Shown piece by piece: positions 17,305-24,911 of a DNA stretch of 64,000 nucleotides. Position 1 is the stretch's first letter, and every line of letters begins with the position of its first letter. The position numbers and the translations under genes are program-made. Location: NCBI RefSeq assembly GCF_024199795.1, contig NZ_JANADK010000001.1:5952001-6016000 (forward strand), given 5' to 3'. This stretch comes from Bradyrhizobium sp. CCGB01 (GTDB lineage: Bacteria > Pseudomonadota > Alphaproteobacteria > Rhizobiales > Xanthobacteraceae). Under the pieces are notes generated by a model. That model was not told where the DNA came from and made no database searches. It worked only from the letters and a program-made list of their open reading frames with translations.

Positions 17305-17327
17305 GCGAGGCGCGCCAAGCGCCTCGC
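17305..17327. repeat. Strong hairpin between receptor and permease genes of the Liv operon
   Basis: Perfect 9-base arms GCGAGGCGC (17305-17313) and GCGCCTCGC (17319-17327) with a 5-base loop. It lies just after the receptor stop codon and before livH on the minus strand. No T-run follows. Such stems between a binding-protein gene and its permease genes commonly raise receptor mRNA over permease mRNA by blocking 3' exonucleases or by partial termination. Confidence 0.7.
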
Positions 17328-17343
17328 GTGTTCCGGCAGTCGC

Positions 17344-18501
17344 TTATTTGCAGGCGTTGACGTCGCAGGTGGCTACCTTGGTGACGACGCCGTCCTTCAT
17401 CTGCCCCACATAGAACGGAAGATCGATCTGGTGCTTGATCCCGTACTTCTGCTCGCCGGTCCAGCCCGCCTTGCCCATCGCGGTGGGAACGTCGGACAAT
17501 CCATCCAGCGTCGTTGCGATCTTCGTCGTGTCGTCGACGGTCCCGGCCTTCTTCATGGCCGTGAACAACATCTGCAGGCCGGCATAGAAGAACGGGCTGA
17601 ACCCGTTCATGTTCGGGCCGTATTTGGCCTTGAAGCGGGCAACATAGGCCGCCGTGTCCGGCAGGCCGGTATCGATGGGCAGGTGGACATAGGTGCCTTC
17701 AGCCGCATCCTTGCCCGCCACCTTGAGCATCTCGGCGGCGACATCGCCGCCCGTGACGAACACCGGACCGCGATAGCCCAGTTCGCGGGCCTGCTTGAGG
17801 ATGAGCCCGGCGGTGGTCGGAGAGTTGCCGCCAAGCTCGAGACCGTCGGCCTTCATCAGGATGCGGGTCAGAATGGGCACGAAGTCGACGCGCTCACGTT
17901 CGAAATATTCGACCTGCAGCTTCGCGCCGGCCTTGGCGTATGAGTTGAAGTTCGCAACGCCGATCTGCTGCCCGGTCTCGTCATTGGGAAGCAGCGACAC
18001 GACCTGCTTGGCAGAGGTGTTCTTCATCAGCCAGGCCACCTGCGGGTCGGAGAATTCGCCGGTGGTGATCACCGGCCGATACGCATACGGCGCATCCGCG
18101 CCGAGCGCCCGCGGCGTGAACGCCAGCGTCATCGTGATGACTTTTCCAGAGGTGGTCTGATCCTTCGTTGCCACCGCCGCTGCCGATCCCATCGGACCCA
18201 CCACGAAGCGGATTCCGTCCTGGATCATGAGGCGATCCATGGCCGTGACCGCGTCCTGGGCGCGATAGCGGTCGTCATATTGCTTGAGCAGGACTTTGTA
18301 GCGTTTGCCGGCGACCTCGAGGCCGCCGTCTTTATTGACGTCTTCGGCGGCAAAATCGGTGGCGGCGAGCATGCCCTCGGCAAACGCAGCGCCGGCACCG
18401 GAAAAACTGGCGTGCACGCCGATCGTGACACTGTCTTCGGCCTGCGCCGCGGAACACACGACCGATGCGGCGAGTACGGCAACCAACTCAAAACGCTTCA
18501 T
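17344..18501 (-). CDS. Liv-type periplasmic substrate-binding receptor
   Basis: Receptor of the LivHMGF importer, 385 residues. A signal peptide ends around CSAAQAEDSVTIG, followed by GVHASFSGAGAAFAEGM, the typical type I periplasmic fold entry. Central elements include GPMGSAAAVATKD and LLPNDETGQQIG. Two Cys near the end (ATCDVNACK) may form a disulfide. It follows the PrpD-like gene after 104 bases. The ligand is unknown; the operon points to a carboxylate or derivative. Confidence 0.9.
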   Translation of the reverse strand: MKRFELVAVLAASVVCSAAQAEDSVTIGVHASFSGAGAAFAEGMLAATDFAAEDVNKDGGLEVAGKRYKVLLKQYDDRYRAQDAVTAMDRLMIQDGIRFVVGPMGSAAAVATKDQTTSGKVITMTLAFTPRALGADAPYAYRPVITTGEFSDPQVAWLMKNTSAKQVVSLLPNDETGQQIGVANFNSYAKAGAKLQVEYFERERVDFVPILTRILMKADGLELGGNSPTTAGLILKQARELGYRGPVFVTGGDVAAEMLKVAGKDAAEGTYVHLPIDTGLPDTAAYVARFKAKYGPNMNGFSPFFYAGLQMLFTAMKKAGTVDDTTKIATTLDGLSDVPTAMGKAGWTGEQKYGIKHQIDLPFYVGQMKDGVVTKVATCDVNACK

Positions 18502-18605
18502 TCCAATCTCTCCCCAGATGTGACTCTTGTCTGCCTTGTTCTTTTGTTTTCAGGTAAGGCTTGTCGTTGCGATCGCGGCTTGGCCGCCTCGCATTCACTC
18601 GCGGG

Positions 18606-19604
18606 TTACGGAACCCAGTTCGTCTCCTCCGGCTCGTGCGTTCCCCGCGGGGCGAAGACGACCTTCTTTGGAGCCGCTTGGGCACCGCGTCCCTGCAACA
18701 GGCGCGATACCGTCGCGAGGTCTGTCACCTTGTCGATGGTCTCGAGCCGCTCGAACAGCGGACCGATCTGATCGCGCGGCAGGACAGTGCTCGCCTGCCG
18801 CTCGAATTGATCCCAGAGATCAGCTGACGGCGGCAATTGAACTGCAAGAAGATCGAAGGCCGCATCGCTCGGCGCGCTGTCGTTCGCCGCCAGAGTTGCG
18901 ATCTCGCCCCCTTCGCTCCTGATCATCTCGGCGCAGGACGCTTCGTCCATGGCTTCGGCAAGCAAGGCAGCCAGCAATCCGCTTCGAAAGCTCAGACCGA
19001 CCATGAGCGACGCCGGTCCGACCCGTCCGGCCGGAGGACTGTCAACGTTTGCCATTCCTGCCAGGAGCAGCGCGGCTGCAATTTTCGGGCGACTCAATTC
19101 GAGCACGCGTGCAGCCGCCGCGACGCCACCGAACAAGGCTGGTCCGAACTGGCCGCCTGCCGGCGACAGCATCGGCGCAAGACAAGGAGCGATCTCCGCG
19201 CCTGACATCAACGCGTCGAGGAAGTCTTGCCCGGTTTTTCCGCGCTCCTCGCAGAGCCCAAACAGCGCCACGATACAGGCCGAATTCACGGCTTCACGTG
19301 ATGCTTCGGATCCCGCCATCGCAGCCGTGGCGTTGATCAACGCAGCATCGACCGCGCTCGTGCGCCGTTCGGTGCCGAAGATCAGCGACGGGCCGCCGGT
19401 CGTTGCGACACCGGACGTCCCCAGCAGCGCTTTCGTGATGGTGGCCGGCGCACCGGACAGCGTCCGACCGAACGCGGTGATGACCGCCGCCCTGGCCCTT
19501 GCTGCCGCTTTGGTATCTCGCGACCGCGGATCGCGGGCGGAGATCTTGTCCGCCAGGCTTTCGGCCCAGGCATCAGGACCCGACCTCATGGCGCCGGCGC
19601 TCAT
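18606..19604 (-). CDS. Short MmgE/PrpD-like protein (N-terminal helical domain only)
   Basis: 332 residues, against roughly 450-500 for complete MmgE/PrpD enzymes (2-methylcitrate dehydratase, cis-aconitate decarboxylase). Family-like elements are LADKISARD, the NATAAMAGSEASRE region near 95, DFLDALMSGAEIAP near 135, and the GGQFGPALFGGVAAAARVL helix. The usual central Asp/His-rich lid and the whole alpha/beta C-terminal domain are missing or diverged. Start ATG 19604 overlaps the flavoprotein stop by four bases, so it is a maintained operon member rather than debris. It could be a reduced hydratase, a decarboxylase or a partner subunit; moderate certainty on family, low on function. Confidence 0.6.
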   Translation of the reverse strand: MSAGAMRSGPDAWAESLADKISARDPRSRDTKAAARARAAVITAFGRTLSGAPATITKALLGTSGVATTGGPSLIFGTERRTSAVDAALINATAAMAGSEASREAVNSACIVALFGLCEERGKTGQDFLDALMSGAEIAPCLAPMLSPAGGQFGPALFGGVAAAARVLELSRPKIAAALLLAGMANVDSPPAGRVGPASLMVGLSFRSGLLAALLAEAMDEASCAEMIRSEGGEIATLAANDSAPSDAAFDLLAVQLPPSADLWDQFERQASTVLPRDQIGPLFERLETIDKVTDLATVSRLLQGRGAQAAPKKVVFAPRGTHEPEETNWVP

Positions 19605-21121
19605 CGCGATGCCACCGCCGCGGCCGGCGCGACGCTTTGCTGGCTCGCGGCATTGCGGCCCGCGATCCTGCCGAAGGTCGCGCCCGAGACGAGACCGGTG
19701 CCCGCGGGATAATTGTCGTAGAACAGGCCGCCGACGAGTTCGCCGCAGCAGTACAATCCCTTGATCGGACGCCAATCCGTGCCGATCACTTCGGCGTTCT
19801 CGTTGATCTTCAGGCCGCCGAACGTGAAGGTGATGCCGCCCGTCGCGCTGTAGGCATAGTAAGGAGGCTTGTCGAGCCGCAGCGCCCAGTTGGTCTTTTC
19901 GAGATCGAGCCCCTTGGTGGACAGGCCGTCCTTCTTCGTGGGATCGAAGCCTTCGTCCGCCGAGCGCGCGTGGTCGTTGTAGTTGAGGACCGTCTTGAGC
20001 GCCTGCGCCTTGTCGTCGATATCGAGTTGCGCGATCAGCTCCTCGAGCGAATTGGCCTTGATCGGATCGCTGGTCGAATAGCGCGGCTCGAGCAGATGGA
20101 TCACCTTGCTGTCGAACAGCTGGTAGGCCTTGGCGCCCGGCTCGGCCAGAATGGCGCGGCCGAATTTGGCGTAGGTGAAGAGCGCGCCGTCCTCGCCTTC
20201 GTCGACGAAGCGCTTGCCCTTGCGATTGATCATCACCGAATAGACGTAGGACAGACGATTGCTCCGGTCGGTCATTTCGCGCGGCGCGAAGTCACCCCAA
20301 TCCGCGCTGATCGGCGTGGCATGGCAGCCGCTCCATTGCCCCCATGGCATGGCGCCGATCGCCAGAGCCATCCGCAAGCCGTCGCCCTGGTTGTGAGGCG
20401 TCCCGCGGACCTTCGCAGCGCCGACCAGCGGACCGATGTGTTGCGTGCGCATCTGGACATTCGCTTCAAAACCGCCGCAGCCGAGCACGACGGCCTTCGC
20501 GCCGAGCGAGCGAACGCCCTCCTCGTCCTTGGTCTTGACGCCGACGACGCGCCCCTGGTCATCGACAAGCAGCTCCGAGACGGCATTGCCGTAGCGCACC
20601 TCGATGCCCATGCGCTCGCAGGTCGAAAACCAGCTGCGCGAGAGACCGACGCCCTCGTGCGCCGCGCGCACGACGAGGCCGCGCGCCCAGACCATGACGT
20701 TGTCTTTCTTGACCGCGGAAAGGCTGATCGCCGGCTCCATCTTGATGCCGCCGGTGTCCTTCATCCAGCGAACGGTCGCCTGCGAGTTCGACACGAGAAG
20801 ACGAGACAACGTCGGATCCGTCCGCCCGTTGGTGACGCGCACGAGATCGCCGTGGAAGTCTTCCTGCGTGTAGGGAGATATGCCGTCGTAGAAATTGTCG
20901 AACTCGTCTTCGATGCCCGGCAGCAGAGCCCCGATCTCGCGCGGCTCGTCATAAGCGAAGCGCAGAACGCCGCCGCTCCAGTGCGTGTTTCCGCCTCGCA
21001 TTTCGCGAGGAGCTTTCTCGAGAACGACGACACGATCGGCGCCGTTTTCTTTCGCCGAGACTGCCGCAGCCAGAGCGGCGTTTCCCGCGCCAACGACGAT
21101 CACATCGAACTCTTCGTGCAT
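19601..21121 (-). CDS. FAD-dependent dehydrogenase, tricarballylate dehydrogenase (TcuA)-like
   Basis: 506-residue flavoprotein of the fumarate reductase/succinate dehydrogenase flavoprotein family. The FAD motif is DVIVVGAGNAALAAA (residues 6-20), with EKAPREMRGGNTHWSGG next, GCGGFEAN near 220 and a C-terminal FGGLKINENAEV...LYCCGELVGG region. This layout matches TcuA, which oxidises tricarballylate to cis-aconitate; related enzymes act on other saturated carboxylates or steroids. First gene of the 11-gene operon. A 16-base palindromic operator lies 55 bases before the ATG, and AAGGA precedes the start. Confidence 0.85.
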   Translation of the reverse strand: MHEEFDVIVVGAGNAALAAAVSAKENGADRVVVLEKAPREMRGGNTHWSGGVLRFAYDEPREIGALLPGIEDEFDNFYDGISPYTQEDFHGDLVRVTNGRTDPTLSRLLVSNSQATVRWMKDTGGIKMEPAISLSAVKKDNVMVWARGLVVRAAHEGVGLSRSWFSTCERMGIEVRYGNAVSELLVDDQGRVVGVKTKDEEGVRSLGAKAVVLGCGGFEANVQMRTQHIGPLVGAAKVRGTPHNQGDGLRMALAIGAMPWGQWSGCHATPISADWGDFAPREMTDRSNRLSYVYSVMINRKGKRFVDEGEDGALFTYAKFGRAILAEPGAKAYQLFDSKVIHLLEPRYSTSDPIKANSLEELIAQLDIDDKAQALKTVLNYNDHARSADEGFDPTKKDGLSTKGLDLEKTNWALRLDKPPYYAYSATGGITFTFGGLKINENAEVIGTDWRPIKGLYCCGELVGGLFYDNYPAGTGLVSGATFGRIAGRNAASQQSVAPAAAVASR

Positions 21122-21175
21122 TTCCGTTCCTTCCCGCCAAGCCTTCGTCGCTGCGTTTCTGTATTCTTGTGAATA

Positions 21176-21191
21176 CCAATGTATACATTGG
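21176..21191. promoter_or_regulatory. GntR operator candidate, perfect 16-base palindrome, before the flavoprotein operon
   Basis: CCAATGTATACATTGG is a perfect palindrome lying in the 207 bases between the GntR gene and the flavoprotein gene. Sites matching it at 13 of 16 positions lie before the PrpF-like gene (22229-22244 and 22248-22263). FCD-type GntR regulators bind such short palindromes, so this is the likely control site of the adjacent regulator. Confidence 0.75.
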
Positions 21192-21328
21192 AATGCAAGA
21201 CAGAATGAGACGATTCCGGATTTTACGGAAAATTGAGCCAGAACAGTATTTTACGGGGGATATGTCGGCTGACTGAGGATCAGAAACAGCTCTGCGAGCA
21301 ACGAAGACGGTTCAGCTCGCACGTTGAT

Positions 21329-22033
21329 TCAGGAGCCGTCCTGTTCGCGGCGCGCTTCCAGATCACGCTCTTTCGCCAGGATCGCCCGACGGGTCTCGAG
21401 CGCGCTCAGGACATGCGCCCGCGCAAGCCGCTCGGCCTTCTCCCCTTCTCGCTGCGAAATGGCCTGCACGATCGCCGCATGCTCGGCTTGCGCGACGGCA
21501 AAGCGGCCCTTCTCGGCCAAGGTCGTCGGCCCCAGCAGCGCGATCGCATCCTGAAGAGCCGACAAGCTCTTTTCGAGATAGCGGTTGTGGGCGGCGACCT
21601 GGATTGCGTCATGCAGCTCCCTGTTGTGGCGATAGAGCTTGAACGGCTCGCGCTCGAGCTTTTCACCTTCGGCGACAAGTCTTGCCAGTGCGGCAAGATC
21701 TTTCGGGCTTGCATGCTTCGAGGCCAATGCGGCCGCAGTCCCTTCGAGCGCCGCACGCATCTCGTAGAGTTCTTCGACCGCATCCAGATCGAGAACGGAG
21801 ACGACAAGCCCGGTTCGCGGCCGAAGATCGAGCAGGCCCTCGAGTTCGAGCCGCGTCAACGCCTGACGCGTCGGCGTTCGGCTGATGCCGAGATGTTCCG
21901 CCAATTCGACTTCGCGCATGCGCCGCCCCGGAGCAAAGCGCCCTTCGACGATCTCACGCCGCAGCGCCGCGTAAGCGTAGTCGGCAGCAGATGCGAACTT
22001 CGTGCGGTCCGGCAACACCATCTCGTCGTTCAT
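21329..22033 (-). CDS. GntR family transcription regulator, FadR/FCD subfamily
   Basis: 234 residues. The winged helix-turn-helix covers roughly residues 17-80 (YAALRREIVEGRFAPGRRM, HLGISRTPTRQAL, LEGLLDLRPRTGLVV). The FCD ligand domain follows, with potential metal-binding residues in RHNRELHDAI, AEHAAIVQAI and ARAHV. FCD domains usually bind small carboxylates, agreeing with the enzymes on both sides. GGAAAG precedes the ATG at 22033. It sits between the two halves of the proposed regulon and very likely controls both through the GTATAC palindromes, perhaps itself too. Confidence 0.92.
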   Translation of the reverse strand: MNDEMVLPDRTKFASAADYAYAALRREIVEGRFAPGRRMREVELAEHLGISRTPTRQALTRLELEGLLDLRPRTGLVVSVLDLDAVEELYEMRAALEGTAAALASKHASPKDLAALARLVAEGEKLEREPFKLYRHNRELHDAIQVAAHNRYLEKSLSALQDAIALLGPTTLAEKGRFAVAQAEHAAIVQAISQREGEKAERLARAHVLSALETRRAILAKERDLEARREQDGS

Positions 22034-22228
22034 GAAGTCTTTCCGATCTCATTCGGCAGGAGCTGCTCGTACGAGCGTGACGCGCCAAGCCGTCCATCAA
22101 TGATCTGCGTCCGATTCTTCTGACCGTACAAGGCAAGCGAACGACACAAAATATTCGGCGCCGCGCCGCCTGTCTGGAACGAGGCAATCAGCGTCCACCG
22201 AATAGAATAAGGGTAGCAGCCCGCCGGA

Positions 22229-22263
22229 TGAATGTATACAGTGGTATCCAGCGTATACATCGG
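22229..22263. promoter_or_regulatory. Pair of GntR operator candidates before the PrpF-like gene
   Basis: TGAATGTATACAGTGG (22229-22244) and CCAGCGTATACATCGG (22248-22263) each match the perfect palindrome at 21176-21191 in 13 of 16 bases. Their centres are 19 bases apart. They occupy the promoter-proximal part of the divergent region and end 19 bases before the preferred start codon at 22283, a position suited to repression. Confidence 0.72.
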
Positions 22264-22282
22264 TATGCAAAAGACGGACTTA

Positions 22283-23461
22283 ATGCCCCAGAACAAGCTC
22301 AGAGCCACTTTCATGCGCGGCGGCACGTCGAAAGCCGTTGTGTTCAACAGACGCGACCTGCCGGCAGATCCTGCACAATGGGATCCGATCTTCCTGTCCG
22401 TGATGGGTTCGCCCGATCCCAATGGCCGCCAGCTGGACGGCATGGGCGGCGGGCTGTCATCCCTTTCGAAGGTTTGCGTCGTCGGCGCGCCGACGCGGCC
22501 GGACGCCGACATCGACTATACGTTCGCCCAGATCTCGGTGAAGAGCGCCGCGGTCGATTACAGCGCAAATTGCGGCAACATGTCTTCGGCGATGGGCCCG
22601 TTCGCCGTCAGCCAAGGCCTGGTGAAGGCGCCCGCGAACGGTGAAGCTGTCGTGCGCATTCACAACACCAATACCGGCAAGATCATCGTCGCGCGCTTCC
22701 CTGTGAACGACGGTGAGATCGAGACCGACGGCGAGATGGCGATCGATGGCGTGAGCGGACACGGTGCCCCTGTCCGGCTGGAATTCATCGATCCCGGCGG
22801 CACCAGGACCGGACGCCTGCTCCCGACCGGGCATCCGTGCGATCATTTCGATATTCCCGGCCTCGGCTCGATCGAAGCATCTCTCGTCGATGCCGCCAAC
22901 CCTTGCGTCTTTGTTGCGGCCGCCTCGGTCGGCAAGGACGGCGGCGAGATGCCCGAAGCACTCGAGAGCGATCCAGTTTTTCTCGAACGGATGGAAGCGA
23001 TTCGCTGCGCAGCCTCCGTGGCGATGGGCCTCGCGCCGAGCGTGGCCGAAGCAGCCAGGATCCCCAGCGTGCCCAAGGTCGCGATGATTGTCTCGCCGCG
23101 CCCGATGACGACCTTGTCGGGGCAGCGGCTGGAGCCCTCGGACATGTCGCTGGGCATCCGGATGATCTCGATCGGCCAGCCGCACCGGGCGGTCCCGATC
23201 ACCGGCGCCACCTGCCTCGCGATCGCGGTGCGCATCAACGGCACGCTTGCGAACCGGATGGCGCGCGCCGGCGATGGCCCGATCACCATTGCACACCCCT
23301 CCGGCACGACCGTGGTCGATGCGGCCGTCGAACACGCTGACGATCCCGCAAAAGCGCGGGCGATTCACGGCGCGGTCTACCGCACCACGAGACGGCTGTT
23401 CGAGGGAAACGTCTTTTACAGGAATGACCGAACGACTGCGCTTGCGAAGCGCAGCGCGTAA
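22283..23461 (+). CDS. PrpF-family isomerase (2-methylaconitate / aconitate / methylitaconate isomerase-like)
   Basis: 392 residues of the PrpF/DapF-fold family, which moves a double bond or inverts geometry in unsaturated polycarboxylates. The N-terminus KLRATFMRGGTSKAV is diagnostic and Cys97 in YSANCGNM is the expected catalytic base. GGGLSSLSKVCVVG and the C-terminal HPSGTTVVDA region also fit. The start at ATG 22283 gives the family N-terminus; ATG 22265 and an ATG at 22232 inside the operator are in frame but less likely. Family members include methylaconitate isomerase, 3-methylitaconate isomerase, aconitate isomerase and 4-oxalomesaconate tautomerase, so the substrate is open. Confidence 0.87.
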   Translation: MPQNKLRATFMRGGTSKAVVFNRRDLPADPAQWDPIFLSVMGSPDPNGRQLDGMGGGLSSLSKVCVVGAPTRPDADIDYTFAQISVKSAAVDYSANCGNMSSAMGPFAVSQGLVKAPANGEAVVRIHNTNTGKIIVARFPVNDGEIETDGEMAIDGVSGHGAPVRLEFIDPGGTRTGRLLPTGHPCDHFDIPGLGSIEASLVDAANPCVFVAAASVGKDGGEMPEALESDPVFLERMEAIRCAASVAMGLAPSVAEAARIPSVPKVAMIVSPRPMTTLSGQRLEPSDMSLGIRMISIGQPHRAVPITGATCLAIAVRINGTLANRMARAGDGPITIAHPSGTTVVDAAVEHADDPAKARAIHGAVYRTTRRLFEGNVFYRNDRTTALAKRSA

Positions 23462-23481
23462 CAATACGGGAGCCCTCGCCA

Positions 23482-24411
23482 ATGACCTATCTGACTTCAG
23501 CCGACACCAACACGCGCGCCCCCGGCCTTCGGTTTCGCGATCTTCTTGCGCGTCCCGGCATTCTGGCAATGCCCGGCGCCCACAATGGCATGGCGGCACT
23601 CCAGGCCAAGCAGGCCGGTTTCGGCGCTCTCTATCTGTCGGGCGCCGCGATGACCGCGTCCATGGGCATTCCGGATCTTGGCATCATCACCGTGGATGAG
23701 GTCGCGTTCTTCATACGTCAGCTCAAGCGCGCGGCCGACCTTCCCATCCTGGCGGATGGCGACACCGGCTATGGCGAAGTGCTCAACGTCATGCATATGG
23801 TGCGCGTGTTCGAAGACGCGGGCGCGGCTGCGGTGCAGCTGGAAGATCAGCTCTTGCCAAAGAAGTGCGGGCATCTCAACGACAAGAAGCTCGCGGATCC
23901 CCGCGATTTCGCCACGAAGATCGCCGCGGCCGCAAAGGCCCGCCACCATCTCTATATCGTGGCACGCACGGACGCCGCAGCGGAAGAAGGGATTGAAGGG
24001 GCTGTTGCGCGCGCCCGGCTCTATATCGAGGCAGGAGCCGACGCCATTTTCCCGGAAGCGCTGACCACCTCCGAGATGTTCAGGGAATTTTCGCGCCGCA
24101 TGCCTGACGTCCCGTTGCTGGCCAACATGACGGAGTTCGGTCGAACTCCCTTCTTTACGGCGCCGGAATTCGAGGCGATGGGCTACAAGATGGTGATCTG
24201 GCCGGTTTCGTCATTGCGCGTTGCCGCGCGCGCGCAGGAAAACCTTTACGCTGCCTTGAAGCGCGACCATGGCACGCACGGAATGCTCGATTCGATGCAG
24301 ACCCGCGCCGAGCTCTATCGCACCATCGGATATTCGGACTACGAAGCGCTTGATCAGAGTATCGTCCGCACCATCGTCCCCGAAGGGACGCCCCAAAACT
24401 CGCCAACCTGA
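23482..24411 (+). CDS. PrpB-like lyase of the isocitrate lyase/PEP mutase superfamily
   Basis: 309 residues. The superfamily signature PKKCGH (Cys129 catalytic) and metal-site ILADGDTGYGE (about 89-99) are intact; LAMPGAHNGMAAL and YLSGAAMTASMGIPD match 2-methylisocitrate lyases and 2,3-dimethylmalate lyases. It should cleave a 2-hydroxy-polycarboxylate to pyruvate or glyoxylate plus a dicarboxylate or propionate-type acid. It starts 20 bases after the PrpF-like gene, so the isomerase and the lyase are coexpressed and probably consecutive or nearly so in one pathway. Confidence 0.88.
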   Translation: MTYLTSADTNTRAPGLRFRDLLARPGILAMPGAHNGMAALQAKQAGFGALYLSGAAMTASMGIPDLGIITVDEVAFFIRQLKRAADLPILADGDTGYGEVLNVMHMVRVFEDAGAAAVQLEDQLLPKKCGHLNDKKLADPRDFATKIAAAAKARHHLYIVARTDAAAEEGIEGAVARARLYIEAGADAIFPEALTTSEMFREFSRRMPDVPLLANMTEFGRTPFFTAPEFEAMGYKMVIWPVSSLRVAARAQENLYAALKRDHGTHGMLDSMQTRAELYRTIGYSDYEALDQSIVRTIVPEGTPQNSPT

Positions 24412-24485
24412 CTTTCGCGATCGCGGGCCGTAGCGAGTTCAAGATCTCCGCTTCGCTGCGATGTCTGGCGATCACGCGAGAGCGG

Positions 24486-24715
24486 AAAGAACATCTCGTC
24501 GCTTACGTGCCTCTGATGGGATTGATTCGTCGCGTGCTCGACGAGCGTCCCTCGCATACCGCCCGTTCGGCGCGGTTCCGCAACAAGCTCGAGGACTACA
24601 TGTCCGAGAACTATGCGGAGGAGACGCTGAGGACGGTGGTGTCTGGGGGCGCTATGCCCAGCTGTTCGCCTATGACGAGCAGTCGGACAGGTTCAGCCTG
24701 GAAAACCCCAACTGA
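24486..24715 (+). pseudogene. Decayed C-terminus of a NitT/TauT-type ABC ATPase (AAA-associated domain)
   Basis: Two reading frames join into one family tail. Frame one gives HLVAYVPLMGLIRRVLDERP and LEDYMSENYAEETLRTVV; after a missing base at about 24642-24644, frame two continues WGRYAQLFAYDEQ...FSLENPN and stops at 24713-24715. This matches the C-terminal AAA-associated domain of nitrate/sulfonate/taurine ABC ATPases. No Walker A, signature or Walker B is found upstream, where the PrpB-like gene ends 75 bases earlier. So it is a truncated, frameshifted remnant, probably left by a deletion or rearrangement. Confidence 0.7.
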
Positions 24716-24911
24716 TACGATCTCGTTGCGCGCACGATAGATGCGCCTATGCCGTCTGGATCTAGCACGGTGGGCTCCAGCTCCGCCGGCGTCACTCCTC
24801 ACCGCCGTCATTCGCCGGCTCCTCGACCGAACCTCCCCCCGATTGACTTGTTATAACATTTAGGCAAAAGTCCCTACTAACCGGAAAAATCCGGATTTTC
24901 GGGAGGACAGC
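24716..24911. other. Leader region of the sulfatase/ABC operon
   Basis: Non-coding. It holds the palindrome TGTTATAACA (24849-24858), whose centre doubles as a -10-like TATAAC, and a small inverted repeat CCGGAAAAATCCGG just before the ribosome site CGGGAGGACAGC of the binding-protein gene. The 24716-24840 stretch shows no gene. Confidence 0.5.
24849..24858. promoter_or_regulatory. Palindrome before the sulfatase operon (candidate GntR/UTRA operator)
   Basis: TGTTATAACA is a perfect 10-base palindrome 54 bases before the ATG of the first operon gene. It is AT-rich and contains TATAAC, which could serve as the -10 element, so binding would block the promoter. The operon encodes its own GntR/UTRA regulator (29135-29908), the natural candidate binder. 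Confidence 0.45.

Noticed and set aside
22283..24411. A standard methylcitrate cycle (prpBCDF)
   Set aside because: No methylcitrate synthase, no propionyl-CoA synthetase, no full-length PrpD or AcnD in the window; the partner genes (TcuA-like, lactonase-like, Liv importer) do not belong to that cycle.
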